A DNA stretch of 64,000 nt. It comes from Acidobacteriota bacterium (GTDB lineage: Bacteria; Acidobacteriota; Terriglobia; Acidiferrales; UBA7541). The DNA lies in assembly GCA_016201285.1 (NCBI GenBank), contig JACQDE010000031.1:1-64000 (forward strand). The letters run 5' to 3'. Both the position numbers and the translations under genes were made by a program. Position 1 is the first letter of the stretch; every line of letters begins with the position of its first letter. This document shows positions 42,374 through 50,495 of the stretch, piece after piece. Under the pieces are notes generated by a model, which ran no database searches, had not been told where the DNA came from, and saw nothing but the letters and a program-made list of their open reading frames with translations.

Positions 42374-44067
42374 ACCGCAGGGATTTCCTGTCCGGTCTGT
42401 TGCATGCCGGGATTACGGCAGCCGCATTTCCGCAGGTGTACCTCGCAGCGCCGCAATCCAATCTAGGTTTCCAGCTTGTGGATGTAACCTCCCACGCGGG
42501 CGTTCAGTTTCAGCACAACAGTGGCGCGTATGGCGGCAAGCTCCTTCCCGAAACGCTGGGTTCCGGCTGCGCGTTTCTCGACTATGACCGCGACGGGTGG
42601 CAGGACATCCTGCTCATCAACGGAACGGACTGGCCCGGACACAAGCGAAGGCGATCCACTCTTCGCCTCTACCGGAACAACCGGAATGGCACCTTTTCCG
42701 ACGTCACCCAAAGGGCCGGCCTGGGTGTGGAGATGTATGGAATGGGTGTCGCCGTCGGCGACTATAATAATGACGGCTTTCCGGACATCCTGGTCACCTG
42801 CGTCGGGCAGAACCGCCTCTTTCGGAATGCCGGAAACGGCACGTTTGTTGATGTGACGCGTCCCAGTGGCTTGGCCGGCCGGCAGAGCTTCAGCACGTCA
42901 GCACTCTGGCTCGACTTTGATCGCGATGGCCTTCTTGATTTGTTCGTCTGCAACTACGTCAGGTGGTCGCCCGAGCATGACGTGTTCTGCAGCCTGGACG
43001 GAAAGCACAAGTCCTACTGCACGCCCGAGGCCTATCGGGGCGAGACCTGCTGGCTGTTCCGCAATCGCGGTGACGGGACGTTTGAAGACATCACGGCCAC
43101 GAGTGGGATCTTCGACAGTAGTTCGAAGTCGCTGGGCGTGGCGGTGCTTGACTACGATCAGGACGGTTGGCCTGATTTGCTGGTGGCCAACGACACGCAA
43201 CCGAACAAGCTGTACCGAAACGCGCGTAACGGCACATTCAAAGAGGTCGCGGTGGAGGCCGGGCTCGCGTTCAGCACCGAGGGCAAGGCACGAGCCGGCA
43301 TGGGAGTGGACGTGGCGGACTTCGACAACTCGGGCAGGCCGGGCGTGGCGATTACGAACTTCGACAACGAGATGATCGGACTGTATCGCAACACCGGTCC
43401 GGCGATCTATGAGGATGTGGCGACGCAGGCGGGAATCGGGCCTGCGTCGAGAAATACTCTCGGATTCGGCTGTGTGTTCCTCGATGTCGATCTCGATGGC
43501 GCACTGGATCTGGCGGTAGCGAACGGGCATATTGATGAGACGGTGCGAAACATCCGGGGCAACGTGGGTTACGCCCAGCCGCCGCAGCTCTTTCTCAACC
43601 GGGGAGACGGAACCTTCCGCGACGTCGCCCACGAGGCAGGCGGAGGATTCGAACAACCCAGGGTCGCACGGGGTCTGGCCTATGCCGACTTTGACCGCGA
43701 CGGCGATCACGACATTCTGATGACCACGAATAACGGACCTGCCTTCCTCTTCCGGAACGATCAGCGATCGGGCAACCGGAGCATCCGGTTTCGCCTGGTG
43801 GGCACGAAATCGAACCGGGACGCCATTGGCGCTACGGTGCGCATCTTCCATGACGGCTCAAGCCAGTCGCGGATGGTCAAGGGCGGATCGAGCTATCTCT
43901 CCCAATCCGAGCTGCCAGTTACATTTGGGCTCGGAAAGCGCGACAGGGTCGATCGCCTGCTCATTACATGGCCCAGCGGAAGGATCGAGGAATACAAGAA
44001 CCTTGCGGCGGGCAGGGCCTATGAGTGCGTAGAGTCCAAGGGAATCACGCCGCTTACAGGCTTCTAG
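42370..44067 (+). CDS. Tat-exported CRTAC1-family protein (FG-GAP/VCBS repeats plus ASPIC/UnbV domain)
   Basis: 565-aa exported beta-propeller protein. GTG at 42370 overlaps the regulator stop (GTGA). The N-terminus VNRRDFLSGLLHAGITAAAF is a twin-arginine signal, so it is exported folded. Six to seven FG-GAP-like blades follow, each with a calcium-loop-like DxDxDG motif (DYDRDGWQDI, DYNNDGFPDI, DFDRDGLLDL, DYDQDGWPDL, DVDLDGALDL, DFDRDGDHDI). The C-terminus (about 480-560: IGATVRIFHDGSSQSRMVKGG, LLITWPSGRIEEYKNL) is the ASPIC/UnbV domain. The role is likely carbohydrate or surface binding. Position between a two-component system and a TonB receptor suggests a regulated uptake locus. Confidence 0.92.
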   Translation: MNRRDFLSGLLHAGITAAAFPQVYLAAPQSNLGFQLVDVTSHAGVQFQHNSGAYGGKLLPETLGSGCAFLDYDRDGWQDILLINGTDWPGHKRRRSTLRLYRNNRNGTFSDVTQRAGLGVEMYGMGVAVGDYNNDGFPDILVTCVGQNRLFRNAGNGTFVDVTRPSGLAGRQSFSTSALWLDFDRDGLLDLFVCNYVRWSPEHDVFCSLDGKHKSYCTPEAYRGETCWLFRNRGDGTFEDITATSGIFDSSSKSLGVAVLDYDQDGWPDLLVANDTQPNKLYRNARNGTFKEVAVEAGLAFSTEGKARAGMGVDVADFDNSGRPGVAITNFDNEMIGLYRNTGPAIYEDVATQAGIGPASRNTLGFGCVFLDVDLDGALDLAVANGHIDETVRNIRGNVGYAQPPQLFLNRGDGTFRDVAHEAGGGFEQPRVARGLAYADFDRDGDHDILMTTNNGPAFLFRNDQRSGNRSIRFRLVGTKSNRDAIGATVRIFHDGSSQSRMVKGGSSYLSQSELPVTFGLGKRDRVDRLLITWPSGRIEEYKNLAAGRAYECVESKGITPLTGF

Positions 44068-44187
44068 ACCCCGCAAACTACAGTAACACAATACCCTTAC
44101 CCGTCCGGACAGCCTCTTTTCTCCGAACCTCGAAGCAAGGGTTTTAGCCCGAAGCATCAACCCAAGGTAGGCGCCAATCATGCGCCT

Positions 44188-44204
44188 CTAGTAGTTTTCT
44201 AGTA
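44188..44204. promoter_or_regulatory. Direct repeat CTAGTA-n5-CTAGTA upstream of the second TonB receptor
   Basis: Two identical hexamers (44188-44193 and 44199-44204) start 11 bp apart, one helical turn, in an AT-richer stretch about 145-160 bp before the receptor start. It is a possible binding site for the NarL-type regulator encoded upstream; this is inferred from position only. Confidence 0.3.
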
Positions 44205-44348
44205 TTGATTCCTGGGGACGTTCGCTCTAGATTGCCGGCATTCCTAGATAAGCAGCCAGCGGGCGGTGCTTCGGCTAGGGCACGGTGGTCCGAGCGCCGA
44301 GGCGCCGGGTTCACGTCAGGAAACGGATCCTTTCGGGAGGGTGGGGGT

Positions 44349-47300
44349 ATGCAGAGGTTTTTGTTTGTGTGTCTTCTGGGATTCGCGCTGCCGGCATTTG
44401 GTCAAAGTCACTACGCCGTACTGAGCGGCAGCGTCACTGACCCCCAACACCTGCCCGTTGCAGGGGCTACGCTTCAGTTGCAGGCGACGAGTACAGGCGC
44501 AGTCCGCCAGCTCACCGCCAACGACCGGGGCCTTTTCGAAGCTGCGGGCCTTCAGCCGGACGCTTACGAACTAAAAGCGCAGGCGCCCGGATTTGCGTCC
44601 GCAAGCGTGCTGCTGCGGCTGGAGGTCGGCCAGCAACTCACCGTTGAGGTGAGTCTGAAGGTCAGCACGCACAGCGAGTCCGTGGCAGTGGAGGCGCCCG
44701 TCGAAGTGTTGCGGACAAACGACGCCAGCGTCGGAGAAGTCGTTGAGTCCCAGTCCATCCGCGAACTTCCACTGAACGGGCGCATGCTGATTGACCTGGT
44801 GCTCACTGTGCCCGGGGCGCACCTGGGCCACGGCGCGCAAAGCGGTGGCACGAATCCACTTTACTGGCGGCCAGGACAGCGCTCCGCCGTCAGCATTGGC
44901 GGCAACCGTCCAAATGCGAACTTCTATCTCCTCGATGGCACAACCAACACGGATCCGACATTCAACACCATCAACCTCAGTCCGTCCCCCGACGCCGTGC
45001 AGGAATTCAAGGTGCAGACCGGAAGCTATTCCGCAGAGATGGGCGGGGCTGGCGGGGGCCAGGTGAACATCGTCACCCGCTCCGGCACGAACGTGTTGCA
45101 CGGAACCGTGTATGATTTCCTGCGCAACGACAAGCTGGATGCGCGCAGCTTCAACGAAATGAGCTCGTCGCATCATCTGGTGCAAAACAATTTCGGCGTC
45201 TCGCTGGGCGGACCGCTGGTGCGCAACAAGACCTTCTTCTTCGTCAACTACGAAGGCCTGCGGCACACCCAATCCATGACGATGGTGCAGACCGTTCCCA
45301 CCAGCCTCGAAGTCAACGGCGACTTCAGCCAGAGCGGGACAACCATTTACAACCCCTTCAGCGCCCATTCCAATCCGAACTTCAATCCGGCATTGCCGGT
45401 GAGCCCGAGCAATCCGCAAGTTCTGCGTGACGCCTTCCCCGGCAACGTGATTCCGCCAAACCTGCTGAACTCCGCAACGGTCCTTTTCCTGCAAAAGTAC
45501 GTGCCCCGCCCCAACGTGGCCACAGGGATGATGGGCTGCGGGATGTCGATGATGGGAGCGCCCACCGTGGTAGGCGCCAGCGTCGACTGTAACAATTATC
45601 TCGACGTGCGCAACGCGCGGCACGTGACGGATCAGGGAACGATCCGCATGGATCACATGTTTGCGAGCGGCGACAGCCTCTCCGCGCGCTATTCGCTCAG
45701 CAGCGAAAACGGATTCACTCCACAAAACCTGCCCGGCTTCGGCGCCAGGCACGACAATTTCTCCCAGCACGCCAGCATTGCCTGGAACCACATGCTCAGC
45801 CCGCAAATGGTGAACATTGCAGCGATCACGTTCTCGCGGCTGGCCATGCACCGGTCGTCGGAAAACAGCGAGAGCAACGACATCGTCACGGAGCTCGGCA
45901 TTCAGGGAGTGGGCTTCGGCGGAAAGGGCGCCTTTGGGGCGCCGTGGTTCACCGTGCAGGGCTTTTCCGGCATGGGCGACACGTTCGCCGCCACACCCAT
46001 GAAAGCCTGGGACACCATCATCGAACTCCGCGACCACCTGAGCTGGCAAAAAGGCCGCCACAGCCTGAAATTCGGCGGAGGCTTCCGGCGCCTGATCTGG
46101 CCCATGTGGGGATTCTTCCAGAACCGCGGCTTCTACCAATTCACCAGCGGATTCACCACGCAGACGGCGACCAACGACGGCACGGGCTCCGCTCTGGCCA
46201 GCTACTTGCTGGGTTTGCCTGCGGTCAAGCAGCGCCAGGCCGGCATCCCGCAGATGCAGCTCCGCCAGTGGTACGCGGACGCGTTTGTGCAGGATAGCTT
46301 TCAGCTCACGCGGACGACAACCGTCAGCCTGGGATTGCGCTACGAGTACATGAGTCCGCTCCACGACCTCAACTACACGAACACCAACCTCACCTTCCAG
46401 AACGGGACCCCGTTCGTATTCGTCGGTGGCCAACTTAACTATCCCGTTGGCCTGATGTATCCGAACAAACTCAATTTCGCCCCGCGCCTGGGAATTGCGC
46501 AGCACATTCCGCGGTTCGGCATCGTGGTTCACGCGGCGTACGGCATCTTCTACACGCCGGTGAATATGAACACGTGGTGCAACCAGCGCCACAACGTGCC
46601 CTACGTCTTTCCGGAGACACGGCAGAGCGATAACTTCATCCCCTCCCTTTTCGACCTTAATTTCGTACCGCCCGTTCTGGGCACAACCACGGTGAGCTTC
46701 GCCGCGTTTGATCCGCACGCTCCCGCGGAGTACATCCAGCAGTGGAGCCTTTCCCTGGAGAAAAGCCTGGGCCAGGACACGACCCTGGAACTCGGCTACC
46801 TGGGATCGCGCGGCTTCCACTTGCAGCGTTCGCACCTCATCAACAATGCCACTCCGGCCGCGGGGCCGATCCAGCCGCGGCGCCCCTTCCGGAAAATCAG
46901 CTTCCTGCAAGGAAGCGTGTTGCCTTCCAACGTCACTGTAGCCAGCACCACGTTCCCGGTGAGCGCCATCAATCTGCTGGAGAATACCGCTCGGAGCTGG
47001 TACGACGCGGCCTACGTCAACGTGCGTCGCCGGTACTCCCACGGGCTGAGCCTTCTGGCCAACTACACCTTCGCCAAGAGCCTAAGCGATGCGCCGGACT
47101 TCCGTGCCCCCATGTTCGAGTCGGCCATCCCACAAGACAACAACAATCTCCGCGCCGAGAAGGGCCCGGCGTGCGACATCCGCCACCGCTTGGCCCTGAG
47201 CGCCGTCTACGATCTGCCGGCAATTGCAAAATGGAGCTTTGTTCAGATGCTCACGCGCAACTGGCATCTTTCCACTGTGTATCAGGTGCAGACCGGGTTC

Positions 47301-47711
47301 CCCTTGACCATCTCTGTTTTCGGCGACACGGCAAACGCCGGTACTCTTCTGGGTGAAAACCCCGTCCGCGCCAACGCCACCGGACAGCCCGTTTTCGGCC
47401 CGGGCACGCACACAGCGGACCGCTGGTTCAATCCGGCGGCATTCGCTGTGCCGGCCGCGTTCACCTTCGGCACGGTGGGACGGAATTCCGTCTATGGGCC
47501 GGGAATGCAAACCCTGGACTTGGCCCTGGCCCGTGAGTTTGTCGTGAGCGAAAAGACGAAGTTCCAGCTTCGCGCCGAATTGTTCAACGCGCTGAACCAC
47601 ACGAACCTCGGGACGCCCAATCGCTTCGTGAACACGCCGCAGTTCGGCACCATTACGGAAGCCGCCACCCCGGGGCGCGAAATCCAACTCAGCGCGCGTG
47701 TTTCGTTCTAG
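44349..47711 (+). CDS. TonB-dependent outer-membrane receptor with carboxypeptidase-regulatory-like N-domain (second copy)
   Basis: 1,120-aa Oar-like outer-membrane receptor. A signal peptide (MQRFLFVCLLGFALPAFG) precedes a CarboxypepD_reg-like domain (about 22-105: VLSGSVTDPQHLPVAGATL), a plug (about 115-245: IRELPLNGRMLIDLVLTVPG, GGQVNIVTRSGTNVLHGTVYDF) and a large barrel ending in REIQLSARVSF with terminal Phe. The ATG at 44349 has GGGAGGG about 8 nt upstream. It is about 160 residues shorter than the receptor at 13587-17432, mainly in extracellular loops. It lies 281 bp downstream of the CRTAC1 gene, in the same orientation as the two-component system, with candidate repeat operators in between. 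The ligand is unknown. Confidence 0.93.
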   Translation: MQRFLFVCLLGFALPAFGQSHYAVLSGSVTDPQHLPVAGATLQLQATSTGAVRQLTANDRGLFEAAGLQPDAYELKAQAPGFASASVLLRLEVGQQLTVEVSLKVSTHSESVAVEAPVEVLRTNDASVGEVVESQSIRELPLNGRMLIDLVLTVPGAHLGHGAQSGGTNPLYWRPGQRSAVSIGGNRPNANFYLLDGTTNTDPTFNTINLSPSPDAVQEFKVQTGSYSAEMGGAGGGQVNIVTRSGTNVLHGTVYDFLRNDKLDARSFNEMSSSHHLVQNNFGVSLGGPLVRNKTFFFVNYEGLRHTQSMTMVQTVPTSLEVNGDFSQSGTTIYNPFSAHSNPNFNPALPVSPSNPQVLRDAFPGNVIPPNLLNSATVLFLQKYVPRPNVATGMMGCGMSMMGAPTVVGASVDCNNYLDVRNARHVTDQGTIRMDHMFASGDSLSARYSLSSENGFTPQNLPGFGARHDNFSQHASIAWNHMLSPQMVNIAAITFSRLAMHRSSENSESNDIVTELGIQGVGFGGKGAFGAPWFTVQGFSGMGDTFAATPMKAWDTIIELRDHLSWQKGRHSLKFGGGFRRLIWPMWGFFQNRGFYQFTSGFTTQTATNDGTGSALASYLLGLPAVKQRQAGIPQMQLRQWYADAFVQDSFQLTRTTTVSLGLRYEYMSPLHDLNYTNTNLTFQNGTPFVFVGGQLNYPVGLMYPNKLNFAPRLGIAQHIPRFGIVVHAAYGIFYTPVNMNTWCNQRHNVPYVFPETRQSDNFIPSLFDLNFVPPVLGTTTVSFAAFDPHAPAEYIQQWSLSLEKSLGQDTTLELGYLGSRGFHLQRSHLINNATPAAGPIQPRRPFRKISFLQGSVLPSNVTVASTTFPVSAINLLENTARSWYDAAYVNVRRRYSHGLSLLANYTFAKSLSDAPDFRAPMFESAIPQDNNNLRAEKGPACDIRHRLALSAVYDLPAIAKWSFVQMLTRNWHLSTVYQVQTGFPLTISVFGDTANAGTLLGENPVRANATGQPVFGPGTHTADRWFNPAAFAVPAAFTFGTVGRNSVYGPGMQTLDLALAREFVVSEKTKFQLRAELFNALNHTNLGTPNRFVNTPQFGTITEAATPGREIQLSARVSF

Positions 47712-47967
47712 CGCCGCGCACCCCTCCGGCGTCGGAGGCAACGCAGCAGGTGTGAGGAAGGGCGTCCCGCGCCTTGCTCCGGTCCGCTCCCCAATTCGCA
47801 GCTCCGCAAGCCGGAAGGTCTAAGCCGTGTAATCGAAAAGTCAAAGTGTTTGGGCTAACTACGACTGCAGACGAAATTGTGGCTGCGGAAGCATTCTGAG
47901 GCCGTGCAAATATAATCAGGAATTTTCAACTCGCTGCAAATAAGGTTATTGATTTCCTGAACCGCGT

Positions 47968-48062
47968 GTTCCCTCGCTTCGCTCGGGACAAGCGGGAGTT
48001 TCCCGCGGCTCCGCTCCCCTCTGCTTCTTTCGGGGCAAGCGGGACAGGCGACTCTCCCCGGG
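47968..48062. repeat. Composite dispersed repeat (ccctcgcttcgctcgggaca and relatives)
   Basis: Contains ccctcgcttcgctcgggaca and ctttcggggcaagcgggaca. The same units occur at 18400 and inside genes at 19577 and 28416. It lies directly upstream of the redoxin promoter and produces a spurious N-terminal extension of that frame. Confidence 0.6.
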
Positions 48063-48087
48063 CCCACCAGAGTTCCGCTCCCAGTGA

Positions 48088-48093
48088 TATACT
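48088..48093 (+). promoter_or_regulatory. -10 element for the redoxin gene; transcript may be leaderless
   Basis: TATACT ends 7 bp before the ATG at 48101, so transcription would begin at or next to the start codon. No good -35 is visible. Confidence 0.35.
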
Positions 48094-48100
48094 CCGCCGC

Positions 48101-48616
48101 ATGTTGGCGCGAAAAGTGATCTCCACGAAAATCTTGTCCGGCGTGCTGGCCCTGACGGCTCTGGCTGCGTTTCCCGCGTCGAGCGGCCCGGAGCGCGCGC
48201 CGCGATTCCGCGCGAAGACGCTCGATGGCGAAACCTTCACCAACGATTCCGTCAAAGGGAAAGTCGTCCTGCTGCAATTCTGGACCACCTGGTGCAAGTA
48301 CTGCCGCCGCGAACAGCCCCTGGTGGACGACATCCATCGTGAATTCGCCGCCAAGGGCCTGGTGCTGCTGGCCGTGAACGTGGGCGAATCCAAGAAAAAG
48401 GTCAAAAAGTATCTCGAGGAGAATCCGCGGTCGGTCCGCATCGTCCTCACCGAGGACACGAATCTCGCCGCCATGTACGCGGCAACTGCGTTTCCACTTT
48501 ACGTCGCGATTGATCGCGAGGGCAACATCGCCGGAATACAACCCGGGGCTGGCGGGGAACGTGGGCTGCGCAATCTGTTGAGCCGCGCCGGACTCGAATC
48601 GGAAGAGAAACCCTGA
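48101..48616 (+). CDS. TlpA/ResA-like thioredoxin-fold protein
   Basis: 171-aa exported redoxin. An N-terminal signal or anchor helix (ISTKILSGVLALTALAAFPAS) is followed by a redoxin domain (about 33-165) with RFRAKTLDGETFTNDSVKGKVVLLQFW and the redox-active CxxC as TWCKYCRREQP. Later segments LVLLAVNVGE and TAFPLYVAIDREGNI, with the cis-proline before LYV, complete the fold. It probably reduces or supports disulfide exchange in the periplasm, for example in cytochrome maturation or protein repair. A longer frame exists upstream, but that part translates repeat DNA, so I start at ATG 48101. It is monocistronic and convergent with cspA. Confidence 0.88.
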   Translation: MLARKVISTKILSGVLALTALAAFPASSGPERAPRFRAKTLDGETFTNDSVKGKVVLLQFWTTWCKYCRREQPLVDDIHREFAAKGLVLLAVNVGESKKKVKKYLEENPRSVRIVLTEDTNLAAMYAATAFPLYVAIDREGNIAGIQPGAGGERGLRNLLSRAGLESEEKP

Positions 48617-48664
48617 GCGCAAGCTGTTCCGCCGCCCAATCAACGCCCACGATCTCCCGAAACA

Positions 48665-48700
48665 AAAAAGAGCCCGTCCCGATTGCTCGGGACGGGCTCT
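48665..48700 (-). terminator. Intrinsic terminator of cspA
   Basis: Perfect 13-bp stem (48671-48683 with 48688-48700), loop of four. On the minus strand it is followed by six T residues (48670-48665), 22 bp after the cspA stop. Confidence 0.9.
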
Positions 48701-48721
48701 CACTTCAAACTGCTCAGCAGA

Positions 48722-48925
48722 CTAGAGGGGGCTGACGTTCGACGCCTGCAGGCCCTTGGGGCCCTTGGTGACTTCGAACTCAACCGCCTGGCCTTCGTTC
48801 AGCGACTTGTACCCTTCCGCGTTGATGGCGGAAAAGTGGACGAAAACGTCCTCGCCGGACTGGCGCTGGATGAACCCGAAACCCTTGCTGGCGTTGAACC
48901 ACTTCACTGTACCTTGTTCTCTCAC
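48722..48925 (-). CDS. cspA: Cold-shock family RNA chaperone (CspA-like)
   Basis: 67-aa single-domain cold-shock protein that binds single-stranded RNA/DNA. Both RNP motifs are present: KGFGFIQ (RNP1) and DVFVHFSAI (RNP2). The N-terminus [15 protein letters not shown] and the ending [16 protein letters not shown] are canonical. The start is GTG at 48925, with AGAGG about 6-7 nt upstream. A strong terminator follows. The leader on the minus strand contains an intrinsic-terminator-like hairpin and complementary GTGTTAC/GTAACAC words, suggesting RNA-level control. The family is often induced by cold, but constitutive members exist; the symbol denotes the family rather than a proven orthologue. 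Confidence 0.96.
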   Translation of the reverse strand: MREQGTVKWFNASKGFGFIQRQSGEDVFVHFSAINAEGYKSLNEGQAVEFEVTKGPKGLQASNVSPL

Positions 48926-49336
48926 TGTGTTTCCTCTTCTTTGTTTGAGCTATTTGTGCTTCTCGACCCCTCAGTCGCAAAACAAAAGGGCTGCAAGTGT
49001 TACTTGCAGCCCCTCTAAGCAAATCTAAAGGTGTTACAAGAGCAACAAACGCAACGGCAGGGTAACACAACCAGCCCCAGGAACCTAATTAATTCTTTCT
49101 ATTTTTTCGAGAAGAGATCGGGCAGGAAAACAGGGCACTTACGAGCATTTTCGCGGTGAGTGAAGAGGAGCTACCCGCCCAGGCGCTTCAAACGGAGGTT
49201 TTTCGAATGGGCCGGGCACGGGCAGGTTGGGTGTATGCTCCGGAGGGTGCTTCGGCCGCTGGCCCTGAATTTGACCGGCAAGATCAAGCGGCGGGCGGTG
49301 CGGCAATGCGCGGCCGTGCCGGACGGGAGGAAATCA
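48926..49336. other. Divergent regulatory region between cspA and the exported protein gene
   Basis: 411 bp. About 48926-49075 is the likely cspA leader, about 49080-49130 is AT-rich (aattaattctttctatttttt) and may hold divergent promoters, and about 49150-49336 precedes the plus-strand gene. No small ORF is convincing. Confidence 0.55.
48979..49068 (-). promoter_or_regulatory. Structured cspA leader with terminator-like hairpin and alternative pairings
   Basis: On the minus strand an 11-bp stem (49012-49002 with 48998-48988, 3-nt loop) is followed by TTTTGTTTT (48987-48979), about 54 nt before the cspA start codon. GTGTTAC at 49068-49062 can pair with GTAACAC at 49037-49031 or with GTAACAC at 49003-48997, which spans the hairpin loop. 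This looks like a switchable attenuator, but function is inferred. Confidence 0.5.
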
Positions 49337-50086
49337 ATGATGCGGACGCGAAGAATTCTCCGGGCGATGACGGCGGTGGTGGCGCTCTTGTCGAGCGGAG
49401 CGGCCGCGGCGCAGGAAACGCGCACGCTCTACCGCGCAACACTGGTGCAGGCCGCGCCCGGGCGGTTGCTCGATCTGATTGCGCTCTGCAAGTCGAAAGA
49501 GAAATCAGACGTCAAAGCCGGTGACGAACCCTCGCTCATGATTCGTCACAGCCAGGGCGACAAATGGGACCTGCTGCTGCTCGCGCCGATGGGAAGCTAC
49601 GCGGAATACTACACGCCGAACCGCATTGCTCTGCGCGAAGACTCCTACCGCGGCGCCCGCACTCTCTCCGCGGCCGCGAACCCGTTGATCGCCTGGCAGG
49701 AAGACGTCTTTGTGTACGGCCCGCCGCTCGACGAGCTGAAGACCGCATTCGTCAAGGGCGCGTTCTATCACGTGGAAATGATGCAGGCGCTGCCCGGGCG
49801 GCTCTCCAGCCTCCGCAAAGAGCGAGAGATGGAAAACGAATACTCGAAGAAGCTTGACCGTCCGCAAAATTTCATTTTTGTGCGCGACCAGGGCGCGGCG
49901 TGGGACCTCTTCACCATCGGCGTCTATCGCGACCTGAAGCACTACGCCGAAAGCGCGGACATCCCCGTCAAGTTGCAAGAGGAGGCAGCAAAGTTAGCAG
50001 GCTTCGAGTCGGCCAGCGCCATCGGGCCGTACCTGCGGACGCTGATCCGCACGCACCACGACACGCTGGGCGTCGCGGTGAAGTAG
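49337..50086 (+). CDS. Exported protein with two ferredoxin-like (ABM/NIPSNAP-like) repeats
   Basis: 249-aa protein of unknown function with a signal peptide (RRILRAMTAVVALLSSGAAAAQ). Two homologous halves are visible: about 27-130 (LYRATLVQAAPGRLLDLIALCKS ... WDLLLLAPMGSYAEYY) and about 130-230 (FYHVEMMQALPGRLSSLRKERE ... WDLFTIGVYRDLKHYAE). Each reads strand, APGR(L) turn, helix, strand, as in dimeric alpha-beta-barrel folds, so the protein may form an internal pseudo-dimer. The ATG at 49337 has GGGAGG 6 nt upstream. No neighbour suggests a substrate. Confidence 0.78.
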   Translation: MMRTRRILRAMTAVVALLSSGAAAAQETRTLYRATLVQAAPGRLLDLIALCKSKEKSDVKAGDEPSLMIRHSQGDKWDLLLLAPMGSYAEYYTPNRIALREDSYRGARTLSAAANPLIAWQEDVFVYGPPLDELKTAFVKGAFYHVEMMQALPGRLSSLRKEREMENEYSKKLDRPQNFIFVRDQGAAWDLFTIGVYRDLKHYAESADIPVKLQEEAAKLAGFESASAIGPYLRTLIRTHHDTLGVAVK

Positions 50087-50495
50087 ACCACGCGGACGCA
50101 GCAGCGGGCAGTATCGTAAAGGAACCTGGTGTCCGCGTGCCATTGGCGCGACTGGTCGCCCAAGCCAATGCGATTGCAACAACATCTCCCTAATATTACC
50201 GAGTAGTAAGTACGGCGGCACGTTTTCCCGGTGTCCACTTGACAACAGCACAATTCGTGCTAGTCTTGCAAAATAGGATACATACATTTCATCTGCCTTG
50301 CGCGCGATGCAAGCAGGCACGTTGGTTTCCCTTCCGTCGGGTCCTGAATTGAGTTGCGCCCAGTTTTGCGCGGAGCGCTTGACCGTTTCCGTTTGACTCC
50401 AGACGCGCCCGGCATGGGCCAACTCGAGGTTCACGACTTTACCCGCGGGTGTCGCAACGCCGTCCGAAGAACACGCGGGCAGGGCGGTTGAGGCA
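50087..50495. other. Intergenic region upstream of phosphorelay cassette A
   Basis: 409 bp without a gene, holding one good sigma-70-like promoter (50239-50266) and then a ~220-nt leader. Confidence 0.6.
50239..50266 (+). promoter_or_regulatory. Sigma-70-like promoter for phosphorelay cassette A
   Basis: Consensus TTGACA (50239-50244), 16-bp spacer, TAGTCT (50261-50266). The expected start near 50273 leaves a leader of about 220 nt before the kinase gene. Confidence 0.55.

Larger units (their letters stand above)
47712..48100. other. Intergenic region with AT-rich segment and repeat cluster
   Basis: 389 bp without a gene. About 47720-47736 has a weak hairpin after the receptor stop. About 47890-47955 is AT-rich with no ORF. 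About 47968-48062 is a composite repeat. A -10-like element precedes the redoxin gene. Confidence 0.5.

Noticed and set aside
47966-48100. N-terminal extension of the TlpA-like protein
   Set aside because: The extension is translated from a dispersed repeat; the ATG at 48101 starts a normal signal peptide right after a -10 element.
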